DNA from: Kitasatospora herbaricolor
GTDB lineage: Bacteria > Actinomycetota > Actinomycetes > Streptomycetales > Streptomycetaceae
Assembly: GCF_030813695.1 (NCBI RefSeq)
Contig: NZ_JAUSVA010000002.1
Location: forward strand, 1,488,001-1,552,000
Length of the DNA: 64,000 nt
Direction: 5' to 3'
The position numbers and the translations under genes were made by a program. Below are positions 8,843 through 17,455 of this stretch, piece by piece (positions within the stretch are counted from its first letter, which is position 1; every line of letters starts with the position of its first letter). The notes below the pieces were generated by a model. That model had not been told where the DNA came from, did no database searches, and was given only the letters and a program-made list of their open reading frames with translations.

Positions 8843-11092
8843 GTGAAGGGCCCGGCGATCAGCACCTCCACCCCCGACCGTGCGTCCGTCGGGCGCCGCA
8901 GGTTCCTCACCTACCTGCTGGCCGCGCCCACCCTCACCGTCGCCGCCCGGCTCGCGGCGCCGACCGCCCCCGCCGTCGCCGCGACCGTCCCCGACGCGGA
9001 GCCCGTCCCCCCACCCGCCGCGGGCACCCTGCCCGGCCTGCCGGGGGTGCCCGACGTCGTCGACCTCGGCGACGCGCTGATCCTGGCCGGCCTGCCCACC
9101 GCCCACCTGCTGGTGCTGGAGGTGACCGCCGCCGGCCGGGTGGTGCTGCACCTGCCCCGGGCCGAGGTGGGCCAGGGCCTGACCACCGCCGTCGCGATGC
9201 TGGTCGCCGAGGAGCTGGACGCCGGGCTGGACGACGTCGACGTGCCGCTCTCCGACGCCCGGCCGGACCTGCTGTTCAACCAGCTGACGGGCGGTTCGAA
9301 CTCGGTCCGCTCGCTGTACGACCCGGTCCGCGCGGTGGCCGCCGCCGCCCGGGCCCGGCTGGTCACCGCCGCGGCCGCGCGCTGGAACCTGCCCGCCGGG
9401 TCGCTGCGCACGGAGGGCTCCGCCGTCCTCGCCCCCGACGGGCGCCGCGCCGGCTTCGGCTCCCTCGCGGAGGCCGCAGCCGCGGTGACCGTCCCGGCGG
9501 TCCCGGCCACGCCCAAGACCGCCGAGCAGCACCGGCTGGTCGGCACGCCCACCGGGCGGATCGACGCCCGCGACATCGTCACCGGCCGGGCCCGGTACGC
9601 CGGCGACCTGGCCGTCCCGGGCGCGGTGCCGACCGTGGTGGCCCGACCGCCGACGATCAACGGCGGTGTGCAGGCCTTCGACGCCTCGGCCGCCCGCGGC
9701 ATGCCCGGGGTGCTCGACGTGCTGCCGCTGCCCGGCGGCGGCGGGGTGGCGGTGCTGGCCGAGACCTTCGACCAGGCGCTGAAGGCCCGCGACGCGCTCC
9801 AGGTCTCCTGGCGGCCGGGCCCGCTGGCCGACCTCTCCGACGCGGGCATCCGCAGCCGGCTGCGCGCCGCCAACCCGCCGTTCCTCGTGCCGCCGCTGCT
9901 CACCCTGCACGTCGACGCCGAGTTCGACTTCGCCTTCGTCAGCCACGCCCCGATGGAGGTGCTGACCGCCGTCGCCGACGTCCGCCCGGACCGCGCCGAG
10001 CTGTGGTTCTCCTCGCAGTCGCCGATCGTCGCGCAGCAGACCGTCGCCGCCGCGCTCGGGCTGCCGCAGGACGCGGTCACCGTGCATGTCGTGCGCGGCG
10101 GCGGCTCCTTCGGACGGCGGCTGTTCTTCGACGCCGCGCTGGAGGCCGCGCAGATCTCCCAGGCCGCCCGGCGGCCCGTCAAGCTCATGTGGACCCGGAA
10201 CGACGACATGCGGCACGGCCGGATGCGCCCGGCCGGCCACCACCGGATCCGCGCCACCCACGCGCTCGGCCAGGTGCTGACCTACGAGCACCGGGTGGCG
10301 ACCGTGCGGACGGACTTCCGGCACGGCCTCGGCGAGGCGCTGACCGCCGCCGGGTTCGCCGTCCGGGCCGGCGGGCTGAGCCTGAGCCAGGGCTTCTTCC
10401 TGCTCACCGAGAAGAACCCGTACCGGCTCGGGGTCACGACCCAACTGCTCGCGGAGGTGCCGCTGGACGTGCCCACCGGCAGCTGGCGCTCGGTGTACTC
10501 GGGGACGGTCCGGGTCGCGGACGAGATCATGGTGGACGAGATCGCCCGCACCCTCGGGCAGGACCCGGTGGCCTTCCGCCGCGCCCGGCTGGGCAGCGCG
10601 AGCGCCCGGGCGGTGCTGGACACCGTGGCCGCCGAGGGCCGGTGGGGCCGGCCGATGCCGGCCGGGCACGCCCAGGGCGTCGGCTTCCACGAGGAGCACC
10701 GGTCCTGCGCGGCCTACCTGGTCGAGATCGACGCCACCGACCCGGCGCAACCGCGGGTCACCAGGGCGGTGATCGCCGCCGACGTCGGCCGGGCGGTCAA
10801 CCCGCGCGGGCTGGAGGCCCAGCTGACCGGCGCGCTGATCGACGGCATCTCGGTGATCCTGCAGGCGGGCAACCACATCGACCGCGGCGCGGTGCGGGAG
10901 GGCAGCTACGCCGACTTCCGCTACGCCCGGCAGCGGCACAGCCCGCCGTCCGTGGAGGTGCACCTGATGCCGCCGAGCGGCCCGCCGGGGGGCGCGGGCG
11001 AGCTGGGCGTGCCGGCCGCCTCGGCCGCCGTCGCCAACGCGTACGCCCGGGCCACCGGCCGGAGCCCGCGTTCCTTCCCGATCAACTTCTGA
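8843..11092 (+). CDS. Molybdopterin-binding large subunit of a xanthine-oxidase-family dehydrogenase (isoquinoline 1-oxidoreductase beta type)
   Basis: 749 residues. A Tat signal (GRRRFLTYLLAAP, residues about 14-40) marks export of the folded cofactor enzyme, typical of the IorB/aldehyde dehydrogenase branch rather than cytoplasmic xanthine dehydrogenases. The molybdopterin domains contain GGSNSVRS (about 152), the RGGGSFGRRLFFDAALEAA loop (about 418) and the C-terminal GELGVPAASAAVANAYA with the expected catalytic-Glu region. The next gene encodes its [2Fe-2S] subunit 13 bp downstream. No FAD subunit is present, in keeping with IorAB-type enzymes, which pass electrons to an external acceptor. 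Substrate is unknown: N-heterocycles or aldehydes are the family's usual choices. Confidence 0.88.
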   Translation: MKGPAISTSTPDRASVGRRRFLTYLLAAPTLTVAARLAAPTAPAVAATVPDAEPVPPPAAGTLPGLPGVPDVVDLGDALILAGLPTAHLLVLEVTAAGRVVLHLPRAEVGQGLTTAVAMLVAEELDAGLDDVDVPLSDARPDLLFNQLTGGSNSVRSLYDPVRAVAAAARARLVTAAAARWNLPAGSLRTEGSAVLAPDGRRAGFGSLAEAAAAVTVPAVPATPKTAEQHRLVGTPTGRIDARDIVTGRARYAGDLAVPGAVPTVVARPPTINGGVQAFDASAARGMPGVLDVLPLPGGGGVAVLAETFDQALKARDALQVSWRPGPLADLSDAGIRSRLRAANPPFLVPPLLTLHVDAEFDFAFVSHAPMEVLTAVADVRPDRAELWFSSQSPIVAQQTVAAALGLPQDAVTVHVVRGGGSFGRRLFFDAALEAAQISQAARRPVKLMWTRNDDMRHGRMRPAGHHRIRATHALGQVLTYEHRVATVRTDFRHGLGEALTAAGFAVRAGGLSLSQGFFLLTEKNPYRLGVTTQLLAEVPLDVPTGSWRSVYSGTVRVADEIMVDEIARTLGQDPVAFRRARLGSASARAVLDTVAAEGRWGRPMPAGHAQGVGFHEEHRSCAAYLVEIDATDPAQPRVTRAVIAADVGRAVNPRGLEAQLTGALIDGISVILQAGNHIDRGAVREGSYADFRYARQRHSPPSVEVHLMPPSGPPGGAGELGVPAASAAVANAYARATGRSPRSFPINF

Positions 11093-11105
11093 GGGGCCCG
11101 AACCG

Positions 11106-11561
11106 ATGCCCAGTCACACCTTCGTCCTCAACGGGCGGCCGGTCACCGTGGACGCCCCGGACGACATGCCGCTGCTCTGGGTGCTGCGCGACAAGCTCGG
11201 GGTCACCGGCCCCAAGTACGGCTGCGGGGTGGGTGTCTGCCGGGCCTGCACCAGCCACCTGGACGACGCGGAGTTCCAGCCCTGCACGGTGGCGGTGAAG
11301 GACTGCGCCGGGCGGCGGGTGACGACCATCGAGGGCCTCGCGGACGGCGAGGTGCTGCACCCGGTCCAGGAGGCCTGGCTGGAGTGCGACGTGGCGCAGT
11401 GCGGCTTCTGCCAGCCCGGCCAGATCATGACCGCCGTGGCGCTGCTGCGCCGCAATCCGGCGCCGACCGACGCCGACATCGACCAGATCCAGAACATCTG
11501 CCGGTGCGGCACCTACCCGCGCATCCGGGAGGCGATCAAGAAGGCCGCGGCGGCGGGCTGA
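11106..11561 (+). CDS. [2Fe-2S] small subunit of the molybdenum hydroxylase (isoquinoline 1-oxidoreductase alpha type)
   Basis: 151 residues. The plant-type ferredoxin cluster is GCGVGVCRACTSH with a later C in FQPC (about residues 39-60); the second cluster motif is CGFCQPGQ (about 101) and CRCGTYPRIR (about 135). All eight cluster cysteines expected in this family are present. No signal peptide, which is normal: the subunit is exported by riding with the Tat-tagged large subunit upstream. ATG at 11106 lies 13 bp after the large-subunit stop. Electron path: Mo centre to the two [2Fe-2S] clusters to an acceptor. Confidence 0.93.
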   Translation: MPSHTFVLNGRPVTVDAPDDMPLLWVLRDKLGVTGPKYGCGVGVCRACTSHLDDAEFQPCTVAVKDCAGRRVTTIEGLADGEVLHPVQEAWLECDVAQCGFCQPGQIMTAVALLRRNPAPTDADIDQIQNICRCGTYPRIREAIKKAAAAG

Positions 11562-11648
11562 GCCCGGTGGGCGGGCAGGTCCCGGCCCGGGTGCTCGGCG
11601 GTCGCGGGACGGTGGTCGGTCCGGAGGTCGCCGGGCGGTGGTCGCCGG

Positions 11649-12248
11649 TCAGGCGGTCGCCGGGCGGCGGCCGAACCAGGCGGCCAGTCGGTCGTACAGC
11701 GGCGCGTCCGGCCCGATCGGGACTTCGGGCCCGAAGGCGTGCCCGTCACTCTCCGCGCCGCGGAACTTCGGTTGCAGCGCGCCCCGGCCCCACTCCAGGG
11801 CGGCGGCGCCGACCGTCTCGTCAAGGTCGGTGGACCGACCGGTCGCGGTGGCCAGATCCCAGCTGTGGACGGCGAGTTCGGCGGTCTGCTGGTCCACCGG
11901 GAACCGGGCGGGCAGCTCGCCCATGCCCGGCACCTCCCGCACGCCGCTCAGGTCGCCGGCCCGGCGCCAGGCCGCGAGCAGCTCCTCGGCGCCGGCCTCG
12001 AAGGCATGCGCCCAGCCCTCAATGACACGCTCGGTGGGCGCCTTCCAGTCCGGGGTGCCGCCGTTCGCCCGGACGGTGAACTGCCGCAGGTCGGCCAGCA
12101 GATGGCTGACCAGGTCGGTCACGTCCCAGGACCGGCAGGGGGTCGGCAGCCCGCCCTGGGCGGGGTCGGTGGCGGCGACCACCGCGCCCGCCTGGTGCAG
12201 TGCGCGGGCGAGCAGTTCCACCGGATCGGTGGTGTCGGTGTCGGGCAT
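11649..12248 (-). CDS. DinB-like / mycothiol-dependent maleylpyruvate isomerase N-domain protein (TIGR03086 type)
   Basis: 199 residues from ATG 12248, chosen for GGAGG 5 nt upstream rather than the longer frame to 12308. The helical metal-binding fold shows PCRSWDVTDLVSHLLADLRQ (about 39-58, with the first His ligand) and ELAVHSWDLATATG (about 140-153, second His). TIGR03086 proteins are actinobacterial relatives of mycothiol-dependent enzymes; most have no known reaction. Convergent with the molybdenum hydroxylase operon and separated from it by about 87 bp of GC-rich repeats of GGTCGCCGGGCGG. Confidence 0.82.
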   Translation of the reverse strand: MPDTDTTDPVELLARALHQAGAVVAATDPAQGGLPTPCRSWDVTDLVSHLLADLRQFTVRANGGTPDWKAPTERVIEGWAHAFEAGAEELLAAWRRAGDLSGVREVPGMGELPARFPVDQQTAELAVHSWDLATATGRSTDLDETVGAAALEWGRGALQPKFRGAESDGHAFGPEVPIGPDAPLYDRLAAWFGRRPATA

Positions 12249-12364
12249 GGTGACCTCCGGGGACGGTTCGGATACCGGCCCGGTCGATGCTGCCACCCCG
12301 GCGCCCACCGGTCGGGGAGCGACAGGCCCGAGCCGTCCGCGCAGGTCCGGCGCCGGGCGGCGGC

Positions 12365-12420
12365 GCGGGGTGCCCGGCGCGGGGTGCCGGGTGCGGGGTG
12401 CCGGGTGCGGGGTGCCGGGT
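12365..12420. repeat. Four tandem copies of a 14-bp unit
   Basis: GCGGGGTGCCGGGT is repeated exactly three times (12379-12420), preceded by one variant copy (12365-12378) and followed by a degraded partial copy. It lies between the DinB-like gene and the 3' end of the CopC-like gene and encodes nothing evident. Confidence 0.85.
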
Positions 12421-12479
12421 GTTGGTGCGGGGCGTGGGTACGGGACGTCAGCGCCGGGCGGGCGAGGTCGGCCGCCCGG

Positions 12480-13151
12480 TCACCGGGCGGCGCGGCGGCG
12501 ACGGGCGCGCAGCGCCAGCACGCCGGCCGTGCCGACCACCACGGCGGCGATCGCGGCGAAGGCCCGGCCGACCCCGGAGCCCCGCGCCGGGGACTCCGCC
12601 GCGGTGGTCACCGTGGCCGGGGAGGAGACGGACGCGGTCGCTGCGGCGGAGGCCGGCACGGTGGGGCCGGCCTGGGTGGCGGTGCCCTGGGAGGGGCCGG
12701 GCCGGACGGGCGTCGCCGCCCCGGGCGCCGGCGAGGCCGGGACGGGCGTCGCGGACGGTGCCGGGTCCTGGATCACGTCCACCGTCAGGTCCGCCTCGCC
12801 CCGGCCGAGGGCGGGGAACCCGGACTCCACGGTGACCTTCCACCGGCCGACCGGCAGCGGTTCGCGGGTGCTGAAGGTCGAGGGGCTCCCCTGCAACGGC
12901 ACCAACCGCCAGGGGCCCACCGAGCGGCCGTCGTCCGAGACCGCGCTGAGGGTGGCGGCGACCTCCTCGTCCACCGGTTCGCCGTCGTTCTCCCAGCTGG
13001 CGACCGCGCGGGGGTGCCCGTCGGGCGCGCCCGCGATCCGGAAGCGGATGGTGTCGCCGTGGGCGTTCGCCGTCCCGGCCGGGCCGAGGGCCGCGAGGAC
13101 GGCCAGCAGGAATACCGCCAGCAGGCCGGTGGAGCGCTTGGGGGTCAGCAC
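12480..13151 (-). CDS. Surface-anchored secreted protein with a CopC-like layout
   Basis: 223 residues, GTG start with GAGGAG 6 nt upstream. A Sec signal (LLAVFLLAVLAALGPAGTANA) is predicted to end right before His-Gly, giving a mature N-terminal AHGD/HGD like the copper-binding N-terminus of CopC/YcnI-type proteins. Residues about 35-125 look like one beta-sandwich domain (GRWKVTVESGFPALGRGEADL). A long Ala/Pro/Ser/Thr linker follows, then a C-terminal transmembrane helix (about 193-212) and a basic tail (RARRRRAAR). The layout is that of a cell-surface protein held by its C-terminal helix. Metal binding is only suggested by architecture: no other His/Met cluster is evident. It follows the metzincin gene but a strong terminator lies between. 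Confidence 0.6.
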   Translation of the reverse strand: MLTPKRSTGLLAVFLLAVLAALGPAGTANAHGDTIRFRIAGAPDGHPRAVASWENDGEPVDEEVAATLSAVSDDGRSVGPWRLVPLQGSPSTFSTREPLPVGRWKVTVESGFPALGRGEADLTVDVIQDPAPSATPVPASPAPGAATPVRPGPSQGTATQAGPTVPASAAATASVSSPATVTTAAESPARGSGVGRAFAAIAAVVVGTAGVLALRARRRRAAR

Positions 13152-13220
13152 GGTGACTCCTCGTGGGTTTCGGGGCGATGGCAGGGCCCGCCGGGGGCCG
13201 GGCCCTGCCGGATCGGAGAA

Positions 13221-13255
13221 CGGCCGTACGGGGGATGGGCTCCCCCGTACGGCCG
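13221..13255. terminator. Strong hairpin terminator after the metzincin gene
   Basis: CGGCCGTACGGGGG (13221-13234) pairs perfectly with CCCCCGTACGGCCG (13242-13255), and the stem extends one more A-T pair. It is 66 nt beyond the stop codon of the minus-strand metzincin gene and 70 nt before the CopC-like gene starts. Confidence 0.8.
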
Positions 13256-13320
13256 GCGACCCGTCGACCAGGGGGCCTGGCCGACGGGTCCGGGACGGTC
13301 CCGGATGGGACCGGGTCGGC

Positions 13321-15525
13321 CTAGGAGGCCTGCTGGACGGTCCAGTTCTGGTAACCCTGGGCGTCGGGCTGCTGCAGTTCGAGCAGGCGGCCGCCGTAGT
13401 ACCAGCGGCTGCTGACGCCGAGGGCGAGCGGGCCGCCGTCCGCCGTGAGGGTCCAGCCGCTGCCGGCCGCGGTCAGCTTCCAGCGCTGGGAGGTGGCCGA
13501 GGTGTTGCAGGGCTGCTGCATCACGTACTGGCCGGGCACCAGGCGGCCGCCGACCTGGAGGCACTTGCCGGAGACCGCGGACTTGATCCGCAGGAACCCG
13601 TCGCCGGCGTCGTCGAAGAGCCAGCGCTGGTTGGCGTAGCCGGTGCGCTGGTAACCGATCAGCACGGCACCGTCGTTGGTGGAGCTCCCCCACATGTCGG
13701 CCGACTGGCCGGTGAGGCTGTTGAGCAGCAGGTACGACTTGCCGGGCACGGTCGGACCGGTGCTGCCGCCGCCCGCCGACGGGGTGCGGAAGGCCGCCGG
13801 GCGGCCGGGCTTGGTGGTGGCGCCGCGCTGGTCACGGACGGCGACGGCGAAGGAGTAGGCGGTGTCGGGGCGCAGCTGGACGACCCGGACGACGGTCGAC
13901 CGGACGGTGGCCAGCGCCTTGCCGTTCAGCTGGATCTCGTAGCCGGCGGCGGAGGCCACGGCCGGCCAGCTGAGGACGGCCGAGTTCTGGGTGATCTGGC
14001 TCGCGGTCATGTCCGGGCCGTTGGTCGGCGCGGGCGTGCCGGTCGGGCTGGGCGTGGAGGTCGGGTTGGGCTTGGTCGGCGAGGCGCTCGGGCTCGGCTT
14101 GGCGCTGGTGCTCGGGCTGGGCGAGGCGCTGGTGGACGGGCCGGTGGTCGGGGTGGGCGAGGGGCTGGCAGTGGGGTCGGGCTTGGTGCCGCCGCCGGCT
14201 ATCAGGAACTGGTTGTTGGCGATGTTCCAGTGCGTGGTCAGGTAACTACCGGGCTGCGGGGCGGTGTTGTAGTAGTCGTCGTGGTTGCAGTCCAGCCGCT
14301 CGTCGTGACCGCGGTCGGGGCAGATGGTCTGCATCTTCGGGTAGTACGGCGCGTCCGAGTAGCACATGATGTCCCACTCGTCGACGCAGTGGCCGGCCTT
14401 GCTGGTGTGCGGGGCGCTGTTGTTCACCGCGCCGAGGTTGTGGCCGAGTTCGTGCGCGGCGGTCGAGCCGCCCCAGCAGCCGGAGTCCGTCCGGCCGTAC
14501 GAGGGGCCGAAGTTGCTGCGGTTGTCCTGGCCCGGGCGCTCGTCACCGTTGAAGGTGCCGATGCCGCAGTAGACCTGGGCGTCCGCGAAGATCATGTACT
14601 TGCGGTCGCGGCGGTTGTAACCCTGCGACGCCAGGGCGTCGTTGGCCGAGCCGAACTCGTGCAGGGCGGCCGCCGAGATCTCGACGTTGAGCACCGACAC
14701 GGTGCAGTCGGCGCCGGTCACGTACCGGACGTGGCGCACGCCGCCGGTCTCGCCGGCGCTGGCGTTGTAGATCGCGTCGGTGTCCGCGGCCCACTTCTTG
14801 AAGGAGGGCAGGTACTGGGCGAAGCGGTCCTGGCCGGGGGCGTGCAGGTACAGCACCTGCACCCGGTTGCCGCTGGTGCCGTCACCGTCGCAGACCACCG
14901 CGGCGTCGCCGGAGGCGGCGGCGGTACCGGCGGGGGCTCCCGCGACGGCGTCCGGGGCGGCCGCGGCGGCCGCCTGGCCGGCCGGGGCCGCACCGATCAC
15001 GGCGCCGGTCTGCGCGTCGATGACGGGGGGCTGACCGGCCAGCAGGTCCGAGGCGGACGGCGGCTTGGCGTCGCCCTCCCCCGGCACGGCGGGCGCCGGG
15101 GTGGTCGCGGCCACCGCGGGCTCGGTGTTCTTGTGGATGTCCACGCCGGCGGGCGGGGCGTCGGGCCCGTGCGTGCAGAGCGCCGCGTCGGAGACCCGGT
15201 AGACGCCGACGCAGGGGTCCTCCTTGGGCGCCGGGGTGAGACCCGTGTAGACCAGGCCGCGGGCCGGGTCGTCCTTGGGTATCTCCTTGATCGGCGTGGG
15301 CGGCTCCTTGTGCTCCGGCTTCGCCGCCGGGGAGGCGGTGCCGCCGGCGGCCTCGCCCACGACGCCGTCCTGGGCGGGCTGTTCGGCCGCGGCGACCGCG
15401 GAACGCTGGCCGTCCGTCACGGTGTTGACGCCGATCACGCTGGCGGCCACCGCGGCGGCCAGTGCCGCCGCCGTGACCAGCAGGGTGCGGGGACTGCGTT
15501 TCGGAAGGGCGCGCCTTCGTGCCAT
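13321..15525 (-). CDS. Secreted modular metalloprotease: metzincin domain, FN3 domain and ricin-type lectin
   Basis: 734 residues from ATG 15525 (AGGA upstream). N-terminal signal/anchor (RTLLVTAAALAAAVAASVIGV, about 12-32), a long Ala/Pro-rich stretch, then a catalytic domain at about 210-435 with zinc motif HELGHNLGAVNN (about 358) and Met-turn WDIMCYSD. In classic metzincins the eleventh position is a third His; here it is Asn. A Ser/Pro/Thr linker (about 445-502) leads to an FN3 domain (about 502-590) and a ricin-B lectin (about 593-734, NQRWLF, SQRWKL, YQNWTV). Probably an extracellular protease targeted to glycans. The even spacing of Cys residues in the catalytic part suggests disulfides. 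Substrate unknown. Confidence 0.85.
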   Translation of the reverse strand: MARRRALPKRSPRTLLVTAAALAAAVAASVIGVNTVTDGQRSAVAAAEQPAQDGVVGEAAGGTASPAAKPEHKEPPTPIKEIPKDDPARGLVYTGLTPAPKEDPCVGVYRVSDAALCTHGPDAPPAGVDIHKNTEPAVAATTPAPAVPGEGDAKPPSASDLLAGQPPVIDAQTGAVIGAAPAGQAAAAAAPDAVAGAPAGTAAASGDAAVVCDGDGTSGNRVQVLYLHAPGQDRFAQYLPSFKKWAADTDAIYNASAGETGGVRHVRYVTGADCTVSVLNVEISAAALHEFGSANDALASQGYNRRDRKYMIFADAQVYCGIGTFNGDERPGQDNRSNFGPSYGRTDSGCWGGSTAAHELGHNLGAVNNSAPHTSKAGHCVDEWDIMCYSDAPYYPKMQTICPDRGHDERLDCNHDDYYNTAPQPGSYLTTHWNIANNQFLIAGGGTKPDPTASPSPTPTTGPSTSASPSPSTSAKPSPSASPTKPNPTSTPSPTGTPAPTNGPDMTASQITQNSAVLSWPAVASAAGYEIQLNGKALATVRSTVVRVVQLRPDTAYSFAVAVRDQRGATTKPGRPAAFRTPSAGGGSTGPTVPGKSYLLLNSLTGQSADMWGSSTNDGAVLIGYQRTGYANQRWLFDDAGDGFLRIKSAVSGKCLQVGGRLVPGQYVMQQPCNTSATSQRWKLTAAGSGWTLTADGGPLALGVSSRWYYGGRLLELQQPDAQGYQNWTVQQAS

Positions 15526-15654
15526 CTCGATCGTCCTGTCTGCTTGTGCGGGGTCGTCCCAGGGCATGCCTGAGGAGGGATTCGCCAGTAAGGGGTCTGG
15601 CGTGGGGAAGCGGCCGTGGGGGCCGGAAAGTCGAGGGTGCGGTCGGGGGTCGAT

Positions 15655-15699
15655 GGTTCAGGTGGTCGTTCGGGTGGTCAAGAGGGTTCAGGTGGTCAA
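15655..15699 (-). repeat. Three imperfect 15-bp direct repeats ahead of the metzincin gene
   Basis: On the minus strand TTGACCACCTGAACC (15685-15699), TTGACCACCCGAACG (15667-15681) and a third copy (15655-15669) stand in a row in the interval between the sigma-CAP gene and the metzincin gene. Iterons of this kind can be regulator sites; two copies also contain TTGACC, a possible -35. Confidence 0.5.
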
Positions 15700-15725
15700 G
15701 GGGTCCGGTGGGGAGGGCCCTCGGG

Positions 15726-17420
15726 TCAGCGGGCCGCTCCGAAGTCCTGGGTCCACCACGGCCCGCCGGGGCCGAAGCGGGCGCCTACGCCGATGTCCTT
15801 GAACGCGCAGTTCAGGATGTGCGCCCGGTGGTCGGGGGTGTTCATCAACTCGCCCACCACCACGGCCGCGTCGTCCCGGCCGAAGCCGATGTTCTCCGCG
15901 TACGTGGTCCAGTGGTAGCCGGCGGCGGTGATCCGCTGGGGCGCGGTGACGCCGTCGGGGTCGGTGTGGCCGAAGTATCCGCGCGCCGCCATGTCGTCCG
16001 AGTGGCGCTGCGCGGCCTCGCTCAGCCGCGGGTCCACCCGGAGCGGGGCGCAACCCTGCTTCGTCCGCTCGCTGTTGAGCAGGTCGACGAGCTGCCGCTC
16101 GAACGGGTCGAGCGCCACGGCCGGCACCACCGAGGGCACCGCGACCGGCGCGGGCGGCGGCACGGTGGCCGACGGGCGCACGGGCCTGGGACTGGGCGAG
16201 GGGCTCGGCGGCGCCGCCGGGGGAAAGGCGGCGGGGGTCGGCTCCGGGGCCGTCACCGTCACCGACGGCTCGGGCAACGGCGCTGCGGGGGAAGGCGGTT
16301 CGGACGCGGCCGGCGGAGCGGCGGGCTCTGCGGCGGGGGCGACCACCGCCCGGACGTCGGCCGGCCGCGGACCCTCGGGAACCACGTAGGCGAGGCAGGC
16401 GACGGCGGCCACCGCCGCGATGCTGCCGAGCACGGCCGGCGAGCCGGGTCCCTGCCGGAACGGGCGGCGGACGAGCTGCTGCAACGTCGTCCCGCCGGGG
16501 CCCGGCGCCGGAGCGGGCGCGGGCGGTACGGGGGCCGGAGGGACGGAAGCCGGCGGCGCGACGGGGCCCGCAGCCCCGGGTGCGGCGGGTGCGGCGGGTG
16601 CGGCTGCGGCGGCGCCGGAGCCGGCCGGCCCGAAGGCCGTGGGCAGCAGGCCGCCCAGGTGCTCGGGCACCGGGACGAAGGCCAGGCCGGCCAGCAGCCC
16701 CTCGGCGGGGACCAGGCCGTTGCGATGACCGCCGCAGGCCACGCAGTCGCGGGCATGACGGGCTATCCGTTTGCGCCAGAGCGAGCCCGGGGCGCCGTCC
16801 CAGGCCGCCATGAGCGAGTCGAGTTCCTCGCAGCGCGGCAGCGCCGAGAGCGCCCGGACCACGACCCGGGCCACCTCCAGCTGGGTCTTCATCCGCTGCA
16901 CCCGAACCGTCACGTGCTGCTGGGACTGGCCCAGGGCGACGGCCACGTCCGCCCGGGTCAGTTCGCCGGCCGCCTCCAGCCACCAGAGGGCCAGCAGTTC
17001 ACGGTCGGTCTGGTCCAGCCAGCGGGTCGCCTCGGTGACCTCCCGGCGCTGGCCCGACAGGCCGAGCCGGACGATGGTCAGTCCGACGAAGTCGGCGCCG
17101 GGGTCGGCGACCTCCTGGGCCTCGTGCAGGCCGTCGCAGAGCGCCTCGGAACTGTGCGCACGCTGGCGGCGGCGGACTTCGTTCATCGCGATGGCCACCA
17201 GCCAGGAGCGGAAGCAGGTCGCGTCGCGCAGGCCGCCCAGCCCGTCGACGACCCGCAGCATGGTCTCCTGCACGACGTCGTCGACATCGGCGTGCCCGCT
17301 GAGGGCCCGGCCGACGATGTTGTAGACCAGCGGCAGGTACTCCGCGATCAGTTCGCCCTGCGCCCGCTCGTCCCCGGCCTGCGCCGCCGCGACCGTGGCG
17401 GCCCCGTTTGCACTGTTCAC
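15726..17420 (-). CDS. ECF-like sigma factor fused through a membrane span to an extracellular CAP/SCP domain
   Basis: 564 residues. Region 2 is at about 20-95 (VDDVVQETMLRVVDGL, then CFRSWLVAIAMNEVRRRQ) and region 4 at about 140-195 (ELLALWWLEAAGELTRADVA, VTVRVQRMKTQL). A zinc-finger-like segment HARDCVACGGH (about 220) follows, then a transmembrane helix (SIAAVAAVACLAYVV, about 328-345), a proline-rich wall-spanning stretch and a CAP domain (about 435-564: LLNSERTKQGCAPL, HSDDMAARGYFGHTDPDG, AENIGFG, HRAHILN). The sigma half must be cytoplasmic and the CAP half outside. I chose GTG 17420 because GGGGAG lies 10 nt upstream. A 12-codon frame (17417-17455) overlaps this start. Known ECF families with C-terminal membrane extensions exist; whether the sigma part is released by proteolysis is unknown. 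Confidence 0.85.
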   Translation of the reverse strand: MNSANGAATVAAAQAGDERAQGELIAEYLPLVYNIVGRALSGHADVDDVVQETMLRVVDGLGGLRDATCFRSWLVAIAMNEVRRRQRAHSSEALCDGLHEAQEVADPGADFVGLTIVRLGLSGQRREVTEATRWLDQTDRELLALWWLEAAGELTRADVAVALGQSQQHVTVRVQRMKTQLEVARVVVRALSALPRCEELDSLMAAWDGAPGSLWRKRIARHARDCVACGGHRNGLVPAEGLLAGLAFVPVPEHLGGLLPTAFGPAGSGAAAAAPAAPAAPGAAGPVAPPASVPPAPVPPAPAPAPGPGGTTLQQLVRRPFRQGPGSPAVLGSIAAVAAVACLAYVVPEGPRPADVRAVVAPAAEPAAPPAASEPPSPAAPLPEPSVTVTAPEPTPAAFPPAAPPSPSPSPRPVRPSATVPPPAPVAVPSVVPAVALDPFERQLVDLLNSERTKQGCAPLRVDPRLSEAAQRHSDDMAARGYFGHTDPDGVTAPQRITAAGYHWTTYAENIGFGRDDAAVVVGELMNTPDHRAHILNCAFKDIGVGARFGPGGPWWTQDFGAAR

Positions 17421-17455
17421 CTGCGTCCGCTCTCCCCGTGGACCTGCCCGTACAT
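17417..17455 (-). CDS. Possible leader peptide overlapping the sigma-CAP start
   Basis: ATG at 17455 opens a 12-codon frame (MYGQVHGESGRR) whose TGA overlaps the GTG start of the sigma-CAP gene (GTGA). Seven nt upstream lies TAGGTG (17463-17468), a -10-like hexamer at the distance typical of leaderless transcripts. If real, ribosomes would load on the leader and couple into the sigma gene. No convincing -35 is seen. Confidence 0.3.
   Translation of the reverse strand: MYGQVHGESGRR

Noticed and set aside
8624..10963. Long minus-strand frame antisense to the molybdenum hydroxylase subunit
   Set aside because: Mirror frame of a well-supported gene; composition is low complexity.
11562..11648. 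GGTCGCCGGGCGG repeats between the molybdenum hydroxylase and DinB-like genes as a CRISPR-like array
   Set aside because: Only two to three short imperfect copies without spacers.
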